Origin: Negativicutes bacterium
Lineage (GTDB): Bacteria; Bacillota_C; Negativicutes; Acidaminococcales; Acidaminococcaceae
Direction of reading: 5' to 3'
Length of the DNA stretch: 18,771 bases
NCBI GenBank assembly: GCA_009930275.1
Contig: RZYP01000028.1
Location: 1 to 18,771, forward strand
Made by a program: the position numbers and the translations under genes. The notes beneath the pieces are model-generated. The model saw nothing but the letters and a program-made list of their open reading frames with translations, searched no databases and was not told the DNA's origin. Below are positions 1 to 4,998 of this stretch, in pieces. Numbering within the stretch: the stretch's first letter is position 1; each line of letters opens with the position of its first letter.

Positions 1-49
1 TTCGTTGACATCGAAGAGGTCTGCAGTTCGAGTCTGCCTAACCCCACCA
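1..49 (+). tRNA. tRNA-Val (anticodon GAC), 3' part
   Basis: The window opens inside a tRNA. The anticodon arm reads ttcg, loop TTGACAT, cgaag, which places anticodon GAC at 7-9 and decodes GUC valine. A five-base variable loop (17-21) follows, then a T arm with loop TTCGAGT at 27-33 and four good stem pairs (the outermost, t22-c38, does not pair), the acceptor 3' strand taacccc, discriminator A46 and an encoded CCA at 47-49. The D arm and 5' acceptor strand lie outside the window, so identity rests on the anticodon alone. Confidence 0.85.
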
Positions 50-62
50 TTTTCAATAAGTA

Positions 63-107
63 ACAGAGCCAATTGCGAATTTCTCGCAGAATGGCTCTGT
101 TTTTTTA
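63..107 (+). terminator. Rho-independent terminator of the tRNA transcript
   Basis: The stem acagagcca/tggctctgt (63-71 with 92-100) is extended inside by tgcga/tcgca and followed by a run of T residues (100-107). It lies 13 bases after the tRNA CCA and ends that transcript. On the minus strand it has no good T-run, so it is not a clear terminator for the FAD gene converging from the right. Confidence 0.85.
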
Positions 108-202
108 TTTTCTATTCTTTTACGAAAACGACTTGATTCCCTCTAATCACTTTTTTGTAAAAAATTTTAAGTATGGTATCCTTCATATTCATCGACTTTT
201 TT

Positions 203-1519
203 TCAACTTTCTAATCCCCGTGAGGCCCTGCATGTCTTTTCGTAAAGCCCCCTAAATATGTTTTCAGGATCAGTCTTTTTCTTAAGCAAATCATAATCTC
301 TTTTGTTCCATATTTTCCAGAATTCCTCTTCTGAGTACAGATTTGTCGATATGAGAGTCTTAATGCCACCGATCTCCATCAGCTTTTTCTCAATAATCCG
401 ATAATAATGTTGCTGGTCTTTTCTTAACATACCGTATATTGCAATATCAAGGAAAAGTTCATCTCTAACATTTCTCAAGAATTCATCCGACAACCATTCA
501 TATTTATGTACAATCTTGTAAGGAACACACCACAATGGGAAATGGTTTATTTCTTTTCTAAACCATTCCATGAACTCCTCAATTCTTGAGAAAGGTATGA
601 AGGTATCGACTGTTATTGGAATAATTCCCGGCGGTAGGACTTTCCTGAAAATATCGGCTGCCTTCAATGTAATATTGGAATTAATCAACCTCCCGAACAG
701 CAATCTGGAAATGAATGACTTAGGGTACACATTTGTCACGCCCTTGTTGTACCTAAAATAATAATCCGGTGTCTCGAGATAATCCTCTTTCCGTTTTGCC
801 GTGCTTTGAAAATATACCCTCATCCAATCATAACTGTGTGTGTAAGGAGCCTTATCTATAAAATTACCCGAACTAAGGACGTATTCTTCCGGAGAATGGA
901 TAATACCGTCCATAAAATCTATGTCTTTTTTCTTGTAATGCACCCATATCGCATGCTTGTATTCTTCAAGGGTCCTGTATTTCTCATATGTCACCTTTAC
1001 AAACGGCTTTACTGGTATGAGCCTGAATTTGAGCATTGTGATTATCCCCAATGTGCCGAAAGTTCCGTGCAACATCTGAAACAGCAGCTTGTTCTCATTA
1101 TCAGGTGTACATTTCAACACATCACCTTTAGCGGTTAAAACCTCATATTCAAGACAGGTATCATGAAATCCCCCGACCTTATATGACATAGACTCAATCG
1201 AACATCCGGCAACTGCACCTCCAACAGTTATTGTCTTAAGCTCCGGCACTACAAGTGGAGCAAGTCCGTCCTTAATTGTCGCAGCAACAACTTTCGAAAA
1301 TGTCGCACCAGGTTCTGCGACACAAATACGACTTTCTACATCGATATTGATTATCTCATCAAGATCGCTGATGTCGAGTTTTTCGTCTGAATGCTTCTTG
1401 TCCTTAGGTTTTGGGACTTCATGAGAAACTGTTTTTTTCTTCAGTGTCAAAGGCATAGAGTTTTTGCGCTCTTTCAGTTGTTTTGCAATTCGGCTTACTT
1501 TTTCTTCATGAGACGCCAC
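203..1519 (-). CDS. FAD-binding oxidoreductase, DHCR24/TmsA-like
   Basis: A 438-residue flavoprotein of the FAD_binding_4 (vanillyl-alcohol oxidase/PCMH) superfamily. Seen: PGAT at 70-73, VPELKTITVGG ending at 101, the GIES-like segment CSIES with SYK just after it, CTPDNEN near 137-143 and GTFGTLGI at 152-159. From memory these and the C-terminal EEFWKIW and EKTCRASR segments align with eukaryotic sterol delta24-reductase (DHCR24) over nearly the full length. DHCR24 reduces an isolated C=C bond with NADPH and FAD. There is no signal peptide or membrane anchor; the N-terminal 50 residues are lysine-rich. The start is GTG, eight bases after a GGAGG. It follows the cfa-family gene by 212 bp on the same strand, which suggests it reduces a methylene-acyl product of that enzyme, as TmsA (BfaA) is proposed to do in actinobacteria. 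A sterol role is unlikely in a Firmicute. The family call is firm; the substrate is inferred. Confidence 0.85.
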   Translation of the reverse strand: MASHEEKVSRIAKQLKERKNSMPLTLKKKTVSHEVPKPKDKKHSDEKLDISDLDEIINIDVESRICVAEPGATFSKVVAATIKDGLAPLVVPELKTITVGGAVAGCSIESMSYKVGGFHDTCLEYEVLTAKGDVLKCTPDNENKLLFQMLHGTFGTLGIITMLKFRLIPVKPFVKVTYEKYRTLEEYKHAIWVHYKKKDIDFMDGIIHSPEEYVLSSGNFIDKAPYTHSYDWMRVYFQSTAKRKEDYLETPDYYFRYNKGVTNVYPKSFISRLLFGRLINSNITLKAADIFRKVLPPGIIPITVDTFIPFSRIEEFMEWFRKEINHFPLWCVPYKIVHKYEWLSDEFLRNVRDELFLDIAIYGMLRKDQQHYYRIIEKKLMEIGGIKTLISTNLYSEEEFWKIWNKRDYDLLKKKTDPENIFRGLYEKTCRASRGLES

Positions 1520-1731
1520 TATTTCTCCCTCCTTATCTACTGTTAATAATACAGGTAATTAACGCAGCAAATACGCAAAATTTGCAAAAGGAACAAGCCA
1601 GCTTTAAATTTATTTTTCAGTCAGGACCAGCACTTTTGCATACGGCTTAACCCAGAACTCACCCCGTCTTAAATATGATCGGCTTGAATTTAAATCTAAT
1701 ATCTAAAACTTTTTTCTGCTCTATAGTTAAT

Positions 1732-2916
1732 CTATTCGTGACCTTTGTACAAGTAGCCATAGGTCATAGGCAACCCGTTGTTAAGACCTTTTGAGAACAA
1801 AAGTTGGAATACATCCAAATCTGTGGCACGAAAAGAAGCAGCACTGCATAGCAAGTACAAACTCCACATTCTTACAAAACGTTCGTCAAACTTCTTTCGC
1901 ACATCCTCAATATGCGCTAAAAAGTTCTTATACCAAATATCAAGTGTTTTAGCATAATGCAAGCGCAAACTCTCAATATGCAATGGATGAAAGTCATATT
2001 CCGGTAACTGCCACATAATTTCTCTTAAGGACGGCACATAACTTCCGGGGAAAATATACTTCGTCATCCAAGTATTAGAAGCTGTTGTTTCATTGGCACA
2101 AGTAATTGTATGCAACAAAGATAAACCACCTGGCGCCAGTAGTTCATTCAATATTTTCATATAATTGTGAAGGTTTTCCTTGCCGACATGTTCAAACATG
2201 CCGACACTGACTATTTTATCAAATTGATAAGAATTCTTATCAAGGTCCAGGTAATTCATCAGTTTTACATCTACTTTATCATTAAGACCCAATTTTTCGA
2301 TTCTTTCTTTAGTTTTTACGTACTGTTCTTCGCTCAAGGTTATGCCAAGAGCATTTACCCCATATTCCTGTGCAGCATTGATAATAATTCCACCCCAGCC
2401 GCACCCAATATCGAGCAAACGTTCTCCTTGACGAAGGTTAAGTTTTTTTAAGATATATTCAATCTTGTTTCTCTGTGCCTGCTCCAGAGTATCATCCGAA
2501 TTAGTGAAATATGCACAAGAGTAAGTCATGGTTTTGTCTAGCCAAAGTGAAAAAAAGTCATTGCCCAAATCATAGTGTCTTCCAATGTTGCCTTTTTGCT
2601 CCGCTTTATTTAATAGCCCGTCGATTTTTTTTGCGACTTTTAGTGTTTTCATATTACAAAAAGATTCTTCATTTTTTTCCATTATAGAAAGAAATGCTCC
2701 CAGATTGCCTTCAAAGTCAATTGTTTCGTCCATATATGCCTCACCCAGGGCCAGACGCAGATCTTCGATTTCCATAGCCTTTGGTTCCTTTCGAAAGATC
2801 AAATGAAACTCAGGTGAGGCATCTCCAAACTCAAATTCCTCACCATCCCAGAATGTTACCTTTAGTCCTCCTTTCTTGACGCCCTCCAAAACCTTTTTAA
2901 AAAAAAAATTCTTCAT
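1732..2916 (-). CDS. cfa: Cyclopropane-fatty-acid-synthase-family SAM methyltransferase (Cfa/TmsB-like)
   Basis: Transfers a methylene or methyl group from S-adenosylmethionine to the double bond of an unsaturated acyl chain in membrane phospholipid. With the start used here it has 394 residues, near the usual Cfa length. Seen: HYDLGNDFFSLWLD at 114-127, SAM motif I LDIGCGWGG at 168-176, and residues that line up by motif with the E. coli catalytic/bicarbonate set: C134 (SCAYF), E242 (FEHVG), H269 and I271 (LHTI), Y321 (HYAKTL). An in-frame GTG lies 12 bases upstream at 2928, but the ATG at 2916 is better placed about eight bases after GGGTGG. An extended -10 promoter lies upstream. The FAD reductase downstream suggests a methylene intermediate that is then reduced (TmsB-like). 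From sequence alone an ordinary cyclopropane synthase is equally possible. Confidence 0.9.
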   Translation of the reverse strand: MKNFFFKKVLEGVKKGGLKVTFWDGEEFEFGDASPEFHLIFRKEPKAMEIEDLRLALGEAYMDETIDFEGNLGAFLSIMEKNEESFCNMKTLKVAKKIDGLLNKAEQKGNIGRHYDLGNDFFSLWLDKTMTYSCAYFTNSDDTLEQAQRNKIEYILKKLNLRQGERLLDIGCGWGGIIINAAQEYGVNALGITLSEEQYVKTKERIEKLGLNDKVDVKLMNYLDLDKNSYQFDKIVSVGMFEHVGKENLHNYMKILNELLAPGGLSLLHTITCANETTASNTWMTKYIFPGSYVPSLREIMWQLPEYDFHPLHIESLRLHYAKTLDIWYKNFLAHIEDVRKKFDERFVRMWSLYLLCSAASFRATDLDVFQLLFSKGLNNGLPMTYGYLYKGHE

Positions 2917-2974
2917 CTTGACCGCCACCCATATCTTTTAATATGATAATGTGAGAATTTTCTGTCTTATTTGT

Positions 2975-2983
2975 ATTATATCA
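2975..2983 (-). promoter_or_regulatory. Extended -10 promoter for the cfa-family gene
   Basis: The minus strand reads TGATATAAT, a perfect -10 hexamer with the TGn extension, about 60 bases before the chosen start codon. No convincing -35 box is present, as is usual for extended -10 promoters. Confidence 0.55.
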
Positions 2984-3000
2984 AATTATGTAAAATATGT

Positions 3001-3180
3001 TTTGATAAGTTTTTATTATTCTTTTTCTTTGTTCGTTTGTTGCAGTTTTGGATAAATCCATAAAAAGCCGTTCCGCAACAAAAAGTAAGTAAGCGCTATT
3101 TTTTTATTAAACAAAAAGAATAATGCTTCGCAGTTGCAGAAACATAATAGTAAAAAAGTGTTCTAAAATGAAAATTGCGA
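3001..3180. other. AT-rich intergenic stretch with no recognised gene
   Basis: Between the cfa promoter and the small cysteine-rich ORF, this AT-rich stretch shows no ORF with a ribosome binding site and no terminator. A weak inverted pair (tttgttgc near 3036-3043 with gcaacaaa near 3075-3082) encloses about 30 bases and lacks a T-run on either strand. I assign no function. Confidence 0.4.
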
Positions 3181-3270
3181 TTATCTAATCAAGAGGCATA
3201 AACTGCCTGCATGGCAGTTATTTGCTCCAGGGCAAGTACGACATGTGGTTATTCGATTATTGAGATGCAC
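3181..3270 (-). CDS. Putative cysteine-rich microprotein, 29 residues
   Basis: A short minus-strand ORF starting at GTG (3270) and ending at TAA. It encodes about 29 residues with four cysteines at 10, 13, 19 and 25 (C-x2-C-x5-C-x5-C), the core being TCRTCPGANNC. A strong Shine-Dalgarno sequence, AGCAGGAGGT, lies upstream; the spacing to GTG is 11 bases, slightly long. An ATG two bases earlier (3272) has better spacing but gives only seven codons. The ORF begins 38 bases after the usp terminator, and no promoter of its own is obvious, so it may be made by read-through. The cysteine spacing would suit metal or Fe-S binding. I recognise no family, and coding status is unproven. Confidence 0.45.
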   Translation of the reverse strand: MHLNNRITTCRTCPGANNCHAGSLCLLIR

Positions 3271-3308
3271 ATATTGGCAAACCTCCTGCTTTGTACCGCT
3301 AGTTACTC

Positions 3309-3341
3309 AAAAAAATAAAGTCCCGCAATTAGCGCGGGACT
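3309..3341 (-). terminator. Rho-independent terminator of usp
   Basis: On the minus strand AGTCCCGC pairs with GCGGGACT around a seven-base loop (plus coordinates 3319-3326 with 3334-3341) and is followed by TTTATTTTTTT. It lies 47 bases after the usp stop codon. Confidence 0.9.
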
Positions 3342-3387
3342 ATTATCATGCACATTACCCTTATGAGTTTGTTTAGCAAGACAATGG

Positions 3388-3828
3388 CTATTTTACAATC
3401 AGTACAGATACCGGAGATTTTTGAAGCACGCCAGAACTAACGCCGCCAAGAAGAAAATCCGTAACACCGCTAAGCCCCCTGCTGCCTATAACAATGGCAT
3501 CGCAGTCAAAATCCTTGACGAGAGCAACTATCCTTCCTGAGGGATGACCAACCCTTAAAACACACTTAACACTATTTGGATAAGCAGCCAGTTTTTTCTT
3601 TGCTATATCCAAAACCTTCTCTCCTGCTTTTTCCAAGGCACTGTTGACCTGAGAAAGAGTTGCACTATCCCAAGGCATTGTAAAGGGCACAACATTGGCG
3701 CTGTAGGGCTCTACGACATTAACGACTATGAGATCGCCTCCATACTTTTCGCCAAGGGCGGCTGCATAATCTAAAGCCCTCCAGGAATTTTCCGAACCGT
3801 CAACCGGAACCAAAATTTTCTTAAACAT
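3388..3828 (-). CDS. Universal stress protein, UspA family
   Basis: A cytosolic single-domain Usp of 146 residues, the normal family length. Seen: the N-terminal strand ILVPVDGS (5-12) and the ATP-binding signature near the C terminus, GSRG at 115-118, nine residues, then GG at 128-129, ending in SPVSVLIVK. The canonical motif is G-x2-G-x9-G-(S/T); the last position is Gly here, so ATP binding is likely but not certain. An ORF from 3858 would add ten residues, but the ATG at 3828 sits eight bases after GGGAGGG and starts at the usual MFKKILVPVD. It is monocistronic: its own promoter and a hairpin-containing 5' leader upstream, a strong terminator downstream. The role in stress survival is inferred from the family. 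Confidence 0.93.
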   Translation of the reverse strand: MFKKILVPVDGSENSWRALDYAAALGEKYGGDLIVVNVVEPYSANVVPFTMPWDSATLSQVNSALEKAGEKVLDIAKKKLAAYPNSVKCVLRVGHPSGRIVALVKDFDCDAIVIGSRGLSGVTDFLLGGVSSGVLQKSPVSVLIVK

Positions 3829-3919
3829 TATGTATCCCTCCCCATAAGTAAAGCTCAAACTCGCTTTATTTAGTATCTTAAAATAAAGGCATCATCTTGA
3901 ATTTTATTTGTAACCAGCT

Positions 3920-3944
3920 CAACAAGCATGGCATTATCTTGTTG
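3920..3944 (-). other. Inverted repeat in the usp leader
   Basis: The 7-bp arms CAACAAG and CTTGTTG (3920-3926, 3938-3944) flank an 11-base loop. With the proposed promoter at 3961-3990 the repeat would lie about 10 to 35 bases into the transcript, so it could be an operator or an RNA hairpin. There is no T-run, so it is not a terminator. Function is unknown. Confidence 0.35.
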
Positions 3945-3960
3945 TAATATTCTGCCTACG

Positions 3961-3990
3961 TTTATAGTATATCAAATATTCACAAGCCAA
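3961..3990 (-). promoter_or_regulatory. Promoter of usp
   Basis: On the minus strand TTGGCT (3985-3990), an 18-base spacer and TATAAA (3961-3966). This gives a leader of roughly 125 bases before the usp ATG. The spacer also holds TTGATATACT, so the exact -10 is uncertain. Confidence 0.45.
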
Positions 3991-4005
3991 TGTGTAATTA
4001 TTGAA

Positions 4006-4046
4006 GAAAAAACTAGAGCAATAATCTCTTAGGAATAATGCTCTAG
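4006..4046 (-). terminator. Rho-independent terminator of the 65-residue gene
   Basis: On the minus strand CTAGAGCA pairs with TGCTCTAG (4039-4046 with 4013-4020) around an 18-base loop, followed by TTTTTTC. It lies 12 bases past the stop codon of the gene at 4059-4256. Confidence 0.8.
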
Positions 4047-4058
4047 CCTGATTAGCTT

Positions 4059-4256
4059 CTATGCTTTGTGCCCTCTGTAGGCTTTTTCTTTTGGCATGTG
4101 CTTAGCCTCTATATCGGCCTTAACTTCTTTGTCCTGCCAAATTTCCTCCAGTTTTTCAAGGTCCTTGTCTATCTCTCCACTATCTTCCTCTGTTCTTCCT
4201 CCCTCTGCCTCTGGGTTCAAATACTTTTCCAACACCTCTTTGCTGTGCTTAGTCAT
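4059..4256 (-). CDS. Small charged hypothetical protein, 65 residues
   Basis: I recognise no family. The protein is hydrophilic, rich in Glu, Asp and Lys, with no cysteine, signal peptide or membrane segment. The middle part (about 28-55, with DKDLEKLEEIWQDKEVKADI) looks like one or two amphipathic helices, and the tail is basic (YRGHKA). An ATG at 4265 directly abuts the GGAGGT ribosome binding site and is too close to use. The ATG at 4256 is ten bases from the GGAGG and is taken as the start. A promoter-like extended -10 lies upstream and a terminator closely downstream, so this is probably a real monocistronic gene. It sits between usp and another small orphan, which would fit a stress-related role, but nothing in the sequence proves this. 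Confidence 0.7.
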   Translation of the reverse strand: MTKHSKEVLEKYLNPEAEGGRTEEDSGEIDKDLEKLEEIWQDKEVKADIEAKHMPKEKAYRGHKA

Positions 4257-4337
4257 ACCTTCCATACCTCCTTTCCTGTTAAACTATAAATTACGCACGT
4301 CAATTAGTCTGATTATTCAAATTAATTCTTTTATAAA

Positions 4338-4346
4338 TCATACCAC
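4338..4346 (-). promoter_or_regulatory. Possible extended -10 promoter for the 65-residue gene
   Basis: The minus strand reads TGGTATGAT, a TGn-extended -10 about 80 bases before the start codon. There is no clear -35. It faces away from the plus-strand promoter at 4403-4411, so the two small genes would be divergently transcribed. Confidence 0.35.
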
Positions 4347-4402
4347 ACAATGTTCCTAAATAAAATATTTTCAATACCTTTCTTTTCCCAGTCGCTATTT
4401 CG

Positions 4403-4411
4403 TGATAAAAT
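4403..4411 (+). promoter_or_regulatory. Possible extended -10 promoter for the plus-strand small gene
   Basis: TGATAAAAT is an extended -10 with TTTTCC 17 bases before the hexamer as a weak -35. The start codon at 4444 lies 32 bases downstream. Confidence 0.4.
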
Positions 4412-4443
4412 TATCCGTAATCATTTTAAAGCAGGGGGAAATT

Positions 4444-4665
4444 ATGGAAGAGCAATTTTTTTACGAAGTTAACCGGAATTCTTGTTATATTTGCGATGAC
4501 GGCCATGGAGACTACAACCGCAGCTATGAGCAATATGACCGCGATATAGATTATGCCGATTATTCGACAGACCACAGAGATAATAATTTTTTCAACATCG
4601 AAAAGAAAGTGAAAAAAAGCAAAAAAGAAATTATTAACAACGCCTGGAAAAATTTTGACGATTAA
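4444..4665 (+). CDS. Tyr/Asp-rich orphan small protein, 73 residues
   Basis: The only plus-strand protein gene I support. The ATG at 4444 lies seven bases after AGGGGG, and a terminator begins just after the stop codon. No family recognised. Residues 1-50 are acidic and aromatic: eight tyrosines, many Asp/Glu, a CYIC pair (C14, C17) followed by DDGHGD. Residues 51-62 are strongly basic (EKKVKKSKKE), and the C terminus is NNAWKNFDD. There is no signal peptide or membrane helix. The charge split could allow self-association or nucleic-acid or membrane contact, but this is a guess. An ORF on the opposite strand over the same bases lacks a ribosome binding site and is taken as a shadow. Confidence comes from ribosome binding site, promoter and terminator rather than homology. 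Confidence 0.65.
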   Translation: MEEQFFYEVNRNSCYICDDGHGDYNRSYEQYDRDIDYADYSTDHRDNNFFNIEKKVKKSKKEIINNAWKNFDD

Positions 4666-4672
4666 TAAAAGC

Positions 4673-4710
4673 AAAAATCTGCAAAACCTTGATGGTTTTG
4701 CAGATTTTTT
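4673..4710. terminator. Bidirectional terminator shared by two convergent small genes
   Basis: A 15-bp perfect stem (4674-4688 with 4694-4708, core atctgcaaaacc) with a five-base loop. It is followed by T residues on the plus strand and by TTTTTGCTTTTATTAAT on the minus strand. It serves the plus-strand gene ending at 4665 and the minus-strand gene whose TAA stop begins in its flank at 4710. Confidence 0.88.
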
Positions 4711-4889
4711 TATTTTCCTTCTCGCATGTATTTAAACCAATAAATAGGAAAAACTATTATCCAGATAATAAAAGTCCCTATCGCCCAAAATATTGCGGCA
4801 GAGTTGCCACGAGCCTTGGCATCTTTGTAAACTTGATACGCAAAAAAGATCGAGATTGCCATCCCGATATAATGCATTAATATTCCCAT
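4710..4889 (-). CDS. Small membrane protein with two predicted helices, 59 residues
   Basis: I recognise no named family. Two hydrophobic segments are visible: HYIGMAISIFFAYQVY near 6-21 and AAIFWAIGTFIIWIIVFPIY near 32-51, separated by a charged turn KDAKARGNS and followed by the basic tail KYMREGK. By the positive-inside rule the turn and tail cannot both be inside if each helix crosses once, so topology is uncertain. An ATG at 4925 would add 12 residues but has no ribosome binding site. The ATG at 4889 lies six bases after AGGGGGG and is chosen. The YQVYKDAKARGN turn and WIIVFPIYW end resemble the short two-helix proteins often seen as orphans in Firmicutes. It follows the ileS terminator, so it needs its own promoter, which I could not place. 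Confidence 0.65.
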   Translation of the reverse strand: MGILMHYIGMAISIFFAYQVYKDAKARGNSAAIFWAIGTFIIWIIVFPIYWFKYMREGK

Positions 4890-4958
4890 ATAAAGCCCCC
4901 CTGTAGATTCTATTAGCCATTTCATTATAGCAATTTAATCATATTATGTCGATATTAC

Positions 4959-4989
4959 AAAAAAAGAAGGCCATCAGGCCTTCTTTTTT
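4959..4989 (-). terminator. Rho-independent terminator of ileS
   Basis: The stem aaaaaagaaggcc/ggccttctttttt with loop ATCA. On the minus strand the U-tract follows directly. It lies ten bases after the ileS stop codon. The symmetrical A/T flanks would also allow function on the plus strand. Confidence 0.9.
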
Positions 4990-4998
4990 CAACATAAC

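Noticed and set aside
1610..1702. Minus-strand open frame of 30 codons between the cfa-family gene and the FAD gene, ending in VKPYAKVLVLTEK
   Set aside because: It reads protein-like but has no ATG, GTG or TTG start and no ribosome binding site. It could be a relic, but 30 codons is within chance.
3201..3219. Hairpin AACTGCC/GGCAGTT considered as a terminator
   Set aside because: No T-run on either strand, and it falls inside the putative cysteine-rich ORF.
3251..3274. Seven-codon peptide from the ATG at 3272
   Set aside because: Uses the same strong SD as the cysteine-rich ORF but stops after seven codons; it might matter as a leader, but there is no terminator or attenuator behind it to support that.
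4426..4674. Minus-strand hydrophobic ORF of 82 codons
   Set aside because: Antisense to the Tyr/Asp-rich gene; the hydrophobic residues are the complement of Asp/Tyr/Asn codons, and there is no SD.
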